A stretch of 29,626 bases of DNA from DASTDY01 sp035478375 (GCA_035478375.1 DATIJQ010000015.1:1-29626), one strand, 5' to 3'. Positions 15,098-22,922 are shown, counted from the first letter of the stretch. Notes: generated from the letters alone by a model not told the origin. Translations and numbers: made by a program.

Positions 15098-15790
15098 ATG
15101 GAAAACGAGGCCGCAACAGTACCGCTACACTTGGGCTTTATTGTTGATGGCAATCGTCGGTGGGCTAAAAAACACGGTTTGCCAACATACGAAGGGCACT
15201 TAGCTGGGCATAACGCCATAAAAGAAGTTTTGCGTGCAGCCGTCGAAGCTGGGGTCAAGTATATTTCGTTTTATACGTTTTCGACCGAAAATTGGAAACG
15301 TAACGAAGACGAAGTTAGCAAAATTATGCAACTAGTTACATCCTTAATTAGGGATGATGTCAAAGAGCTCCTCAAAGAAGATACACGCCTTTTACGGTTA
15401 GGATCGCGCAACGGTTTGCCCGAAAAAGTCGCCAAAGCGTTTGACCATGCCGAAGCCAAAACGGCTCATTGTAAGCGAGCCACTGCGATATTCTGTTTTA
15501 ATTATGGCGGCCAGCAAGAAATCGCTGACGCAGCAAAAAAATGTGCTACCGACGGTGTTGACCCAACGCCAGCAGCGTTGCGCGCGCGATTGTACCACCC
15601 AGAAATCCCGGATGTCGATATGATTATCCGTGCCAGTGGTGAACAACGCCTCAGCAACTTTATGCTCTGGCGCGCGAGTTACAGCGAATTTATGTTTATA
15701 GACAAACTATGGCCTGACCTTAAAACCGCTGACGTCACTGACATTATTAAAGAATATAACAACCGCAATCGCCGGTTCGGGGGGAATTAA
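15098..15790 (+). CDS. uppS: Undecaprenyl pyrophosphate synthase (cis-prenyltransferase)
   Basis: UppS adds eight isopentenyl units to farnesyl pyrophosphate to make the C55 carrier for wall polymers. The 230-residue product begins its core with GFIVDGNRRWAKKHG, containing catalytic Asp17. It then has GVKYISFYTFSTENWKR and the substrate-binding RASGEQRLSNFMLWR near residue 190, followed by YSEFMF. All these are diagnostic of the Z-type prenyltransferase family. The canonical downstream partners cdsA and dxr are missing; rseP starts at the base after the uppS stop. Confidence 0.95.
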   Translation: MENEAATVPLHLGFIVDGNRRWAKKHGLPTYEGHLAGHNAIKEVLRAAVEAGVKYISFYTFSTENWKRNEDEVSKIMQLVTSLIRDDVKELLKEDTRLLRLGSRNGLPEKVAKAFDHAEAKTAHCKRATAIFCFNYGGQQEIADAAKKCATDGVDPTPAALRARLYHPEIPDVDMIIRASGEQRLSNFMLWRASYSEFMFIDKLWPDLKTADVTDIIKEYNNRNRRFGGN

Positions 15791-16873
15791 GTGGACATTT
15801 TACTGTTTATTTTGGGCATCGTATTACTTATTGGTTTGGTTGTGGTGCATGAATTTGGCCACGCCGTTGCCGCACGCCGCAACGGAGTTGTGGTCGAAGA
15901 ATTTGGCATTGGCTTCCCCCCAAAAGCGTGGAGCCGCAAGCTTAAAAATGGCACATTATTTACGCTAAATTGGCTGCCGCTTGGTGGTTTTGTAAAATTA
16001 AAAGGCGAGCATGATTCGGCCAAAGGTCCCGGCACCTACGGTGGCGCAACGTTGTGGGTAAAAACCAAAATTTTGCTGGCTGGTGTTATGGTCAACTGGC
16101 TGGTGGCGATTGTAATTTTTACCATTTTGGCGCTGGTGGGTTTACCAAAAGTGTTCCCAAATCAGTTTGCGGTTGCCAATGATAATCAGGTAATAAACAG
16201 TAATATTCAGGCGGCTGATGTCACGCCAAATTCACCGGCTAGTCGTGCTGGGTTACAATCTGGCGACAGACTTATTTCGCTCGCTGGTGTACCAGTCAAA
16301 AGCGCCGAAACATTCGCAAGCCAAACCGCTGCACACGCCGGCCAAACTGTAGCGTTTGTGTTCGAACACAACGGTAAAACCGAACAAAAAATGGTTACAC
16401 TTAACAAGACCAATCAAAATGGCTACTTAGGTGTTGGCCCGGCCGAACAGGTTGCCCAGCGCGCCACCTGGTCGGCGCCAATTGTTGGGGTAGGCGTGAC
16501 TGTGCAGTTTACGTACGAAACGCTCAAGGGGTTGGTGTCAACGATTGCTGATTTATTCCAAACAAAATTTGCCCAGGCTGGCGCAAATGTTGCTGGACCG
16601 ATTGGTATAATTTCGATTTTGCACGATAGCAGCAAGCTGGGAGTCGTGCCGGTGCTGTTCCTTATTGGAATAATATCGTTGACGCTTGCAGTAATGAACG
16701 TGCTGCCAATTCCAGCGCTTGACGGTGGTCGCTTGTTTGTAACGCTCCTGTTCCGTGCGCTTAAAAAACCGCTGACCGAAAACCGCGAAGAGGCGATCCA
16801 AGCCGCTGGCTTTATTGTGCTGATGATTTTGATACTCGTAATTACTATTGTCGATGTCCGCCGAACCTTCTAA
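15791..16873 (+). CDS. rseP: RIP-type zinc metalloprotease RseP/site-2 protease, M50 family
   Basis: M50 proteases cut within membranes, clearing signal-peptide remnants or releasing anti-sigma factors. The 360-residue product starts with a GTG at 15791 immediately after uppS, with a GGGGGG run upstream. The active site is HEFGH at residues 20-24 in the first membrane helix. The third zinc ligand lies in NVLPIPALDGGRLF near the C-terminus. A single PDZ domain lies between them (DVTPNSPASRAGLQSGDRL). The C-terminal helix overlaps the start of the CPBP protease gene. The usual dxr and cdsA genes between uppS and this gene are absent. Confidence 0.94.
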   Translation: MDILLFILGIVLLIGLVVVHEFGHAVAARRNGVVVEEFGIGFPPKAWSRKLKNGTLFTLNWLPLGGFVKLKGEHDSAKGPGTYGGATLWVKTKILLAGVMVNWLVAIVIFTILALVGLPKVFPNQFAVANDNQVINSNIQAADVTPNSPASRAGLQSGDRLISLAGVPVKSAETFASQTAAHAGQTVAFVFEHNGKTEQKMVTLNKTNQNGYLGVGPAEQVAQRATWSAPIVGVGVTVQFTYETLKGLVSTIADLFQTKFAQAGANVAGPIGIISILHDSSKLGVVPVLFLIGIISLTLAVMNVLPIPALDGGRLFVTLLFRALKKPLTENREEAIQAAGFIVLMILILVITIVDVRRTF

Positions 16874-17546
16874 AAAAACCTGGGGGCCAGTGGCGGGCGT
16901 TGCTTTTGGCTTTTTGGCGTACAAGTTGCCAGAATTGCTTGTAACCAACGTCGCGCCCCTGTTTTTGCCACTATTGCCAGCCGACCAAAACGTGCGTAAC
17001 TTTTTGGTCTACGCGCTGTTTGAAGCGCTTTGTATCGGCGCTGTTGTAACACTTTTGACGTGGTACAATCAAAAGCCCGCGTTTATTGGCTTTAGTCGTT
17101 TTAAGGGTGAATATATTTTGCGCGCGACAATTGGTTTTTGCGCGTATTTTGCGCTTAGCAGCCTGTTTTTGTACGTTCTGTCGCAAGTTATAAATTTGCC
17201 TCAGTCGCAGCAGGTGACTGGTTTCGCGCCTCATAATCCGTTAGCCTTAGCGTTGGCATTTGCGGCTTTAGTGGTGATCGTGCCAATTGCTGAGGAGCTC
17301 ATTTTTAGGGGATTTATTTTTAAAGGTGTGCGCTCCGTCTTTTCGTTCCCAATTACGGCGCTCGTGGTTAGTTTGTTGTTCGCTGTTGCGCATGGCGATA
17401 TTTCGGTGGGCATTGATGTGTTTGCTCTCAGCCTTGTTGCCTGTTACATGCGCGAAAAAACCGGCAGCGTCTGGCCTGGCATTTTACTGCACGCAACTAA
17501 AAATGGCGTGGCGTTCTTGATGTTGTTTGTTTATAATGTGCATTAG
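16854..17546 (+). CDS. CPBP family intramembrane metalloprotease (CAAX/Abi-like)
   Basis: CPBP proteins are polytopic metalloproteases related to eukaryotic CAAX processing enzyme Rce1; in bacteria some confer bacteriocin immunity. I chose the ATG at 16854 (230 residues), which lies within the last codons of rseP. Six or so hydrophobic segments are seen. The active-site motifs are IAEELIFRGFIF (EExxxR, about residues 147-152), LFAVAHGD (conserved His) and LLHATKNG (HxxxN). The overlap with rseP points to one operon with two membrane proteases. It is followed by a 150-base inverted repeat and then proS. Confidence 0.9.
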   Translation: MSAEPSKKTWGPVAGVAFGFLAYKLPELLVTNVAPLFLPLLPADQNVRNFLVYALFEALCIGAVVTLLTWYNQKPAFIGFSRFKGEYILRATIGFCAYFALSSLFLYVLSQVINLPQSQQVTGFAPHNPLALALAFAALVVIVPIAEELIFRGFIFKGVRSVFSFPITALVVSLLFAVAHGDISVGIDVFALSLVACYMREKTGSVWPGILLHATKNGVAFLMLFVYNVH

Positions 17547-17551
17547 ATGGA

Positions 17552-17701
17552 AGTGGTGATGATTTTTGCACGTTTGTTTGGAAGGGGTCCTGTCGTTCGG
17601 TCCACCCCTAAAAATTTTCTGAGATTACTCAAAAACATTTTTTGGGGTCGCCCCGCCGAACGCCACCCCATTTTTTCTTACGCGCAAAAATCGTCTCCAC
17701 T
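17552..17701. repeat. 150-nt near-symmetric inverted repeat upstream of proS
   Basis: The outer 21 bases, AGTGGTGATGATTTTTGCACG and their counterpart at 17681-17701, pair with two mismatches and one G-U. An 11-by-11 internal loop follows. Then GGGGT/ACCCC (17584-17588 with 17665-17669), CGTTCGG/CCGAACG (17594-17600 with 17656-17662) and ACCCC/GGGGT (17604-17608 with 17644-17648). A-T-rich pairs and TGAG/CTCA close on an ATTA loop. Thus the whole element is one long hairpin, with two alternative local hairpins (GGGGT...ACCCC twice). It could be a MITE, a structured RNA, or a leader and terminator for proS. A TATAAT at 17532-17537 lies a few bases upstream on the plus strand. Confidence 0.7.
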
Positions 17702-17769
17702 AATTCCGGCATAGCCGTACTATTTTATTTTTAACTTCAGCTTTTTAATTACCTAAACAGATCACACTC

Positions 17770-19482
17770 ATGAAACTTTCAACCCTATTTGGCAAACCAA
17801 GCAAAACCGACGGCGCCGATTACAAAATTGATTCACATCGCCTACTCACCCAGGCTGGCTTTATCCGCGAATCCAGCGCTGGCCGCTACTATTTATTACC
17901 GCTTGGCCTTAAAGTCCACGACAAAATCATTAGCATTGTGCGCAAACATATGGACGCCGCCGGCGCCCAAGAACTCGTCATGCCCGTACTGCACCCGCTT
18001 GAACTCTGGCAAGAAACAAACCGCACTACAACCACTGGTTTTGAGCTAATGAAAATCACCGATCGCCGCGGTGCCGACTTTGCCCTTGGCGGCACTGCCG
18101 AAGAAATGGCCGTTGATTTAGTGCGCAAATTTAACATCAGTTACAAAGATTTACCTTTTAATATTTACCAGTTCAGCATGAAGTTCCGCGACGAAATGCG
18201 CGCCCGAGGCGGTCTGCTGCGAGTCCGCGAATTTGTCATGAAAGACGCCTACAGCTTTAGCACCGAAGAACAATTTAAAGACACCTACGAAAAAATGTGG
18301 GACGCCTACAAAGCAATTTTTGCCGAAGTTGGCCTAAACGTCGATGTTGTCGCCGCCGACAACGGTTACATTGGTGGCGAATATTGCCATGAATTTGTTG
18401 CCGAAGCAACGGCGGGTGAGAGTCGCTATTTTATTGACGCCACCAGTGGTTATGCTGCCCACGAAGATGTCGCCGCCTTTAAAATTGACGACAAAAACAG
18501 TAGCGAAGAGCAAAAACCATTGCAGCAAATAACCGCCGAGCACGGTCCAACCATGATTGACGGCCAAGCTTTCCACAATTTGCCTTTGTGGCAACAGCTC
18601 AAAGACGTGCTCTACTTTGACGAAGCAACCAAGCGCTACATTTTAGCCGTAATTCGCGGCGATTTAGACGTAAATGAAACCAAGCTGATGCAAACTGCTG
18701 GCGCTTGGGACTTACGCCCTGCCACCGAAGAAGAAATTCGTAACGACCTTGCTAGCGAACCCGGCTTTATTTGTCCTGTCGACTTCGCTAAAAAAGGTAA
18801 AAACACTGGTTACCCGGTTATTGTCGTGGCCGACAGCAGCCTGCGCACCGTCCGTAACATGTATGGCGGCGCCAACAAAAAGCACCTTGATCACGTAAAC
18901 ATAAACATGGGCCGCGACTTTACACCAGATGTCGAAGCCGATATTGCCTTGGCACAGCCAGGCATGCTCAGCCCCGACGGTGGCGAGCTGCAAGAAAAGC
19001 GCGGCATCGAAGTTGGCAACATCTTCCAACTTGGTTACCACTATTCAAGCTTAATGAACAGCGCTGAATACACCGACGAAGCCGGCCAGCGTCAAAAATA
19101 CTACATGGGCTGTTATGGCATTGGCATTGGCCGCACGCTGGCTGCGATCGTCGAAGCCCACCACGACGCTAAAGGCATAATCTGGCCAGAAAGTATCGCC
19201 CCAGCTAAAGTCTACTTAGCGCGCCTGGGCGAAAACCCCAAAGTTATTGCCGCAGCCGACGAGTTGTATAAACAACTACAGGCTAAAAATATCGACGTTT
19301 TGTACGACGACCGCGATGCACGCCCGGGTGAAAAATTCGCCGATGCCGACCTAATCGGCCTGCCATATCGCGTTGTCGTCAGCGAAAAACACCTTGCCAA
19401 CAACCAATTCGAACTCAAAGAACGCACCGGCACTGACTTACATTTGCTTAGCCAAACCGAATTATTTGCAAAACTTAGCTAA
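17770..19482 (+). CDS. proS: Prolyl-tRNA synthetase, bacterial type with insertion domain
   Basis: ProRS charges tRNA-Pro. The 570-residue length is that of the bacterial (E. coli-like) form. Class II motifs are visible: motif 1 region around MDAAGAQELVMPVLHP, motif 2 in the FRDEMRARGGLLRVREF stretch, and motif 3 in MGCYGIGIGRTLAAIVE. TAEEM fits the amino-acid pocket. The ~180-residue insertion between motifs 2 and 3, which edits Ala-tRNA in the bacterial enzyme, is present (KRYILAVIRGDLDVNETK). A C-terminal anticodon-binding domain follows. The ATG at 17770 has no Shine-Dalgarno. Upstream lies the 150-nt inverted repeat; no T-box was recognised. Confidence 0.97.
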   Translation: MKLSTLFGKPSKTDGADYKIDSHRLLTQAGFIRESSAGRYYLLPLGLKVHDKIISIVRKHMDAAGAQELVMPVLHPLELWQETNRTTTTGFELMKITDRRGADFALGGTAEEMAVDLVRKFNISYKDLPFNIYQFSMKFRDEMRARGGLLRVREFVMKDAYSFSTEEQFKDTYEKMWDAYKAIFAEVGLNVDVVAADNGYIGGEYCHEFVAEATAGESRYFIDATSGYAAHEDVAAFKIDDKNSSEEQKPLQQITAEHGPTMIDGQAFHNLPLWQQLKDVLYFDEATKRYILAVIRGDLDVNETKLMQTAGAWDLRPATEEEIRNDLASEPGFICPVDFAKKGKNTGYPVIVVADSSLRTVRNMYGGANKKHLDHVNINMGRDFTPDVEADIALAQPGMLSPDGGELQEKRGIEVGNIFQLGYHYSSLMNSAEYTDEAGQRQKYYMGCYGIGIGRTLAAIVEAHHDAKGIIWPESIAPAKVYLARLGENPKVIAAADELYKQLQAKNIDVLYDDRDARPGEKFADADLIGLPYRVVVSEKHLANNQFELKERTGTDLHLLSQTELFAKLS

Positions 19483-19515
19483 ATACGGTAACATATGTAA
19501 CTCATGCGTAAATTG

Positions 19516-19544
19516 TTGCAAGCTTAGGCGCGCGTTGCTATACT
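19516..19544 (+). promoter_or_regulatory. greA promoter with long leader
   Basis: TTGCAA, a 17-base spacer, then TATACT with an extended TGC. Predicted +1 near 19551 leaves a leader of about 106 bases before greA, the longest in the window. Confidence 0.65.
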
Positions 19545-19657
19545 GTGCAGAATAAATCGGGATTACCACATTTTTATTGTAAAGAACAGTAGTCATAGAA
19601 CCCGGTTTACCTGTTTATTTATTGCATTAATCTTACAAAACGAGAGAAGAGGAAAAT

Positions 19658-20116
19658 ATGAAAAAGCAATACCAGCTTACCGCTGACGGTAAGCTCGAAT
19701 TAGAAAAAGAATTAGCCGATTTAAAATCGCGCCGTGGCGAAATTGCTCAAAAAATCGCTGACGCTCGCGATTATGGCGATTTAAGCGAGAACTCGGAATA
19801 CGCCGCCGCCCGCGACGAACAAGCCCAGGTCGAAAGCCGTATTGCCGAAATCGAAGAAATCTTAATGAACGCCGGCATTATTAAAGGCAACGCCAAGCCA
19901 ACCAAAGTTGTGTTGGGTGTTAAAGTTGACCTTAAATCCGATAAAAAACAAGTTACGTACACCGTTGTTGGTTCGGTAGAAGCTGACCCATTAGAAGGCC
20001 GCATTAGCGACGAATCGCCAATTGGTCAAGCCTTAATGGGCAAAAAAGTAGGCGAGAGCGTGACCATTAAAACGCCAAGTGGTGATGTTGGGTACGCGAT
20101 TACTGCGATTAGCTAA
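19658..20116 (+). CDS. greA: Transcription elongation factor GreA
   Basis: GreA stimulates the intrinsic RNA cleavage of stalled RNA polymerase. The 152-residue product has an N-terminal coiled coil with the signature LTADGKLELEKELADLKSRR. Two acidic residues at the tip (DYGDLSENSEYAAARDEQA) are those that reach the polymerase active site. A C-terminal FKBP-like domain follows, with SPIGQALMGKKVGESVTI. An AGAGGAA ribosome-binding site lies seven bases before the ATG. It has its own promoter and a textbook terminator, so it is a single-gene unit. Confidence 0.97.
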   Translation: MKKQYQLTADGKLELEKELADLKSRRGEIAQKIADARDYGDLSENSEYAAARDEQAQVESRIAEIEEILMNAGIIKGNAKPTKVVLGVKVDLKSDKKQVTYTVVGSVEADPLEGRISDESPIGQALMGKKVGESVTIKTPSGDVGYAITAIS

Positions 20117-20134
20117 TTTTTACTACAAAAAATC

Positions 20135-20164
20135 AAAAAAGCGCCATGTCTTTGGCGCTTTTTT
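20135..20164 (+). terminator. Intrinsic terminator of greA
   Basis: AAAAAAGCGCCA pairs with TGGCGCTTTTTT around a six-base loop. It would also work on the opposite strand. Confidence 0.9.
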
Positions 20165-20179
20165 GTTGAGGTACAAACA

Positions 20180-20208
20180 TTGACCTTCTTAGCTTTATAT
20201 TCTATAAT
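20180..20208 (+). promoter_or_regulatory. Strong promoter of orphan paralog A
   Basis: TTGACC (20180-20185), a 17-base spacer, TATAAT (20203-20208): the best sigma-70-type promoter in the window, driving an orphan gene. Confidence 0.75.
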
Positions 20209-20247
20209 GTTTGTTTAGTCAGCAATTCGATTTGAGGGAGAAGTGAG

Positions 20248-20625
20248 ATGCTCAACACGCTGCGTGTCATTGTTGATGGCGAGCCGAGGGTTATCGACAT
20301 CCCCGTCGTCCACTTGTCCGGTGACTTGTGGGATTCACACTTCGCGTACGCGCCTTACCGGGGCAACATTTTGTCTTTTGAGTACGCCCTGGCCGCCACC
20401 GTGCCCGCAACCCTGTACGGTCGCACTGGCGCGTGGGACTTCACCGTGATGTACACTGGTGACAGTGTCAGCGCCAGAGTCAGGGTGACATCTGAACGGC
20501 CGGCGGTGGAGGCGCTCGGGGTGCTCGTTTTGGAGCTTAGTAAAGCTCTCAGCGCTGTGGCTTCCCGCGCGCAACATGAATTGGACCTCTCTATGGAGAG
20601 GTCTCAGCCCAGCTTCTATCGCTGA
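20248..20625 (+). CDS. Orphan protein, paralog A of a tandem pair, 125 aa
   Basis: Not recognised. Its sequence is clearly related to the next gene at 20869. Shared points: a VIDIPVVHL strand (VDIDVVHL in B), TVPATLYG (HVPATMQG in B), then SARVRVTSE (LAVQVTSE in B), then a helical C-terminus ending QHELDL (RYDLDH in B). This order suggests a small beta-rich domain plus a C-terminal helix, with no membrane segment. GAGGGAG precedes the ATG. Glu codons are mostly GAG and Leu often CTC/CTG, unlike nearby proS. A perfect 8-bp hairpin with a TATG loop lies within its last codons (20584-20603). It is flanked by its own promoter and hairpin. Confidence 0.75.
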   Translation: MLNTLRVIVDGEPRVIDIPVVHLSGDLWDSHFAYAPYRGNILSFEYALAATVPATLYGRTGAWDFTVMYTGDSVSARVRVTSERPAVEALGVLVLELSKALSAVASRAQHELDLSMERSQPSFYR

Positions 20626-20635
20626 CCCTGCTGAC

Positions 20636-20671
20636 GCTGACCGGCCCGCTTACCCGAGCGCGTCGGTCAGC
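20636..20671 (+). terminator. Hairpin after paralog A, matching the one after paralog B
   Basis: GCTGACCG pairs perfectly with CGGTCAGC across a 20-base loop containing TACCCGAGC. The sequence from GCTGACGCTGAC onward closely matches the element at 21272-21313. No U-tract. A normal terminator follows at 20695. Confidence 0.55.
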
Positions 20672-20694
20672 ATGACCCTGTAAAATTTATTAGT

Positions 20695-20724
20695 AATACC
20701 ACCAAACGCCGGTGGTATTTTTTG
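20695..20724 (+). terminator. Intrinsic terminator downstream of paralog A
   Basis: AATACCACC pairs with GGTGGTATT around a seven-base loop, ending in a run of six T. Confidence 0.85.
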
Positions 20725-20811
20725 TGAGCCAACCACTCATTCTAACTAAAGAACGTAAATCTTAAATTTAGGCATAAAATGCTTTTCAATACCATGCAGC
20801 TAAATAATCTA

Positions 20812-20840
20812 TTGATGTAGAAGGGTTTATGTTTTAGTAT
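20812..20840 (+). promoter_or_regulatory. Promoter of orphan paralog B
   Basis: TTGATG, a 17-base spacer, then TAGTAT. Predicted +1 is near 20847, giving a leader of about 22 bases that includes the GAGGAG ribosome-binding site. Confidence 0.6.
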
Positions 20841-20868
20841 TACGACGTCAGCTATCAACCTTTGAGGA

Positions 20869-21267
20869 GTGAGAATGCCCATCAGGGTGCGTGCTCTGAT
20901 TATCGCGTCGCCAACTGAGACGAAGGCTGTCGACATCGACGTTGTGCATCTGAACGAGGGGAGCTTGGCTGAGCTTCTGCGGCACACGACGGACGACACG
21001 GAGAGTATTATCGCTCTGGAAGCGGCAGTTCCGGCTCATGTGCCGGCGACGATGCAGGGGTGGGGGAGCGAACCTTGTTACGACTGGATGATCACGGCTG
21101 ATGGTGTGAGCTTGGCAGTGCAAGTTACTTCAGAGCACCGACTGCCGCAAGCTATCGAGAAAGTTGTTAAATCAATCCGCAACCACCTCCATGATTTGAG
21201 CCACGGCGCTCGTTACGACCTCGATCATCTCGTGCAAGCTAGCCTCGCGCAGGCCACAAACTCTTAA
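20869..21267 (+). CDS. Orphan protein, paralog B of a tandem pair, 132 aa
   Basis: Not recognised. The ATG at 20875 is preceded by GAGGAG (start MPIRVRALIIAS); the frame is open a little further up, to 20869. Homology to the gene at 20248 covers nearly the whole length (see that entry). The C-terminal helix is clear (IEKVVKSIRNHLHDLSHGARYDLDHLVQASL, key part VKSIRNHLHDL). The two proteins look about 30 percent identical by eye, so duplication is not recent. The gene has its own promoter, and a hairpin of the same design as after paralog A begins ten bases after its stop, as there. lysS follows with a separate leaderless promoter. Confidence 0.75.
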   Translation: MRMPIRVRALIIASPTETKAVDIDVVHLNEGSLAELLRHTTDDTESIIALEAAVPAHVPATMQGWGSEPCYDWMITADGVSLAVQVTSEHRLPQAIEKVVKSIRNHLHDLSHGARYDLDHLVQASLAQATNS

Positions 21268-21277
21268 CTCCGCTGAC

Positions 21278-21312
21278 GCTGACGGGCGTGCTCACCCGAG
21301 CCGCTCGTCAGC
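21278..21312 (+). terminator. Hairpin after paralog B
   Basis: GCTGACGGGC pairs with GCTCGTCAGC (one G-T) across a 15-base loop containing CACCCGAGC. Same design as at 20636-20671. No U-tract follows. Confidence 0.55.
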
Positions 21313-21376
21313 ACAGTCCAAAACACCCCCGGCTCGTCCCCAGATTTTATTAGCACGTTGCCATCTGTTGTGATAC

Positions 21377-21382
21377 TATAAT
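21377..21382 (+). promoter_or_regulatory. lysS -10 box, leaderless spacing
   Basis: Consensus TATAAT ending seven bases before the ATG at 21390. No room for a Shine-Dalgarno, so the mRNA should start at or beside the start codon. No convincing -35 was seen. Confidence 0.6.
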
Positions 21383-21389
21383 TGCAGCT

Positions 21390-22907
21390 ATGGCAACACT
21401 CAAAGAACTCCGCGACGAGCGGCTCCGCAAACTAAACGAGCTCAAACAATTGGGCATTAATCCATACCCGGCAAACGCCGTGCGCACGCATACGTTGGGT
21501 GAAGTTACCGAACAATTTGCCGAGCTCGAAAACCACCAAGTTAGCGTTGTTGGTCGTATTACCAACATCCGTAAATTCGGCAAAATTGCTTTTGTGGTCA
21601 TTAAAGATGCTACCGCCAGCCTGCAGCTTTTTTTGGGCGCCGACAAAGTGGGGGAGTTAAGTGCGCCTGATTCGCAACTTAGTTTTGCTCAGTTGTCACT
21701 GCTTGATGTTGGCGACTTTATAGAGGCTCACGGGCCGGTCATTAAAACCAAAACCGGCGAAATCTCTATCGAAGTTGTGCGCCTGCGCTTGCTGACCAAA
21801 TCACTGCGTCAACTGCCGGCCGCTTTTACAAATAAAGAAGAACGCCTGCGCCGCCGTTACGTCGACACTGCCGTTAACAGCGACGTGTACCAGCGTTATT
21901 TGCGTCGCAGCACTTTTTGGCAAACCACGCGCGACTTTTTGCAAAGCGAAGGGTTTGTCGAAATCAACACGCCAATTCTGGAGAACACCACCGGCGGCGC
22001 CGACGCCAACCCATTTGTGACCCATATGGATGCGCTCGACCAAGATTTTTACCTACGCATTAGCCATGAATTGCCACTAAAACGCCTGCTCGTCGGCGGC
22101 TACGAAAAGGTTTTTGACATTGGCGCCCGTTTTAGGAACGAAAATTACAGTGACGAACACCTGCCCGAACACGTCGCCATGGAATGGTACTGGGCCTACG
22201 CCGACTGGAACATGGGCATGAAATTAACCGAGCGCCACGTGCGCCGCATTGCCGACGCCACCTGGGGTACGCGGCAGTTTACGCTGGCCAATGGCATGCA
22301 AGTTGACCTTGGCGCCGACGGCGAGGATTGGCCGCGCGTCAGCTTTGTGGATGTCATCCGCGAGCACTACGACCTGGACGTTTTTACCTGCACACTCGAC
22401 GAAGTCAAAGCTCAGCTCAAAAAACACAATATTGAGGTAGAACAGACCGAAAACCGCAGCCGCGGCATCGACAAACTATGGAAAAAGGTCCGCACCACGC
22501 TGCCCGGCCCAGCATTTTTGGTCGACATTCCAACCTTTTTGCAACCGCTGGCTAAAACGCAGCCCGGCAAACCAGAACTCACCGAACAGTTTAATTTACT
22601 GCTTGGTGGCAGTGAACAATGTAAAGCATATAGCGAGCTAAACGATCCAATCGACCAGTTAAACCGCTTTAAAGAACAGCAAGCCATGCGCGACGCTGGC
22701 GACGACGAGGCCATGATGCTCGACATTGATTACGTCGAAGCGCTAGAATACGCCATGCCACCAGCCTGCGGCTTGGGCTTTAGCGAACGCCTGTTTTGGA
22801 CGCTCGAGGGCGTGACCGCCCGCGAAGGCGTTATCTTCCCGCAACTCCGCCGCGAAATCGACGATGTGACTAAGACAATTTACCCAGATATAAAATTCTC
22901 AAATTAA
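21390..22907 (+). CDS. lysS: Lysyl-tRNA synthetase, class II
   Basis: LysRS charges tRNA-Lys. The 505-residue length is normal for the class II enzyme. An N-terminal OB-fold anticodon domain (VVGRITNIRKFGKIAFVVIKD, core GRITNIRKFGK) precedes the catalytic domain. Motif 2 region is clear: DFYLRISHELPLKRLLVGG, then VFDIGARFRNE. Motif 3 lies at the end, in PPACGLGFSERLFWTLEG, with Arg of the ATP site. The region after motif 2 (AMEWYWAYADWNMGMKLTE) fits the family. It appears to be a leaderless mRNA and forms a two-gene unit with the acidic protein gene 15 bases downstream. Confidence 0.96.
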   Translation: MATLKELRDERLRKLNELKQLGINPYPANAVRTHTLGEVTEQFAELENHQVSVVGRITNIRKFGKIAFVVIKDATASLQLFLGADKVGELSAPDSQLSFAQLSLLDVGDFIEAHGPVIKTKTGEISIEVVRLRLLTKSLRQLPAAFTNKEERLRRRYVDTAVNSDVYQRYLRRSTFWQTTRDFLQSEGFVEINTPILENTTGGADANPFVTHMDALDQDFYLRISHELPLKRLLVGGYEKVFDIGARFRNENYSDEHLPEHVAMEWYWAYADWNMGMKLTERHVRRIADATWGTRQFTLANGMQVDLGADGEDWPRVSFVDVIREHYDLDVFTCTLDEVKAQLKKHNIEVEQTENRSRGIDKLWKKVRTTLPGPAFLVDIPTFLQPLAKTQPGKPELTEQFNLLLGGSEQCKAYSELNDPIDQLNRFKEQQAMRDAGDDEAMMLDIDYVEALEYAMPPACGLGFSERLFWTLEGVTAREGVIFPQLRREIDDVTKTIYPDIKFSN

Positions 22908-22922
22908 AAAAAAGGGGGCAAG

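Noticed and set aside
17547..17769. T-box riboswitch upstream of proS
   Set aside because: No T-box consensus (UGGN-containing antiterminator bulge) or specifier loop could be placed; the element is a simple long inverted repeat.
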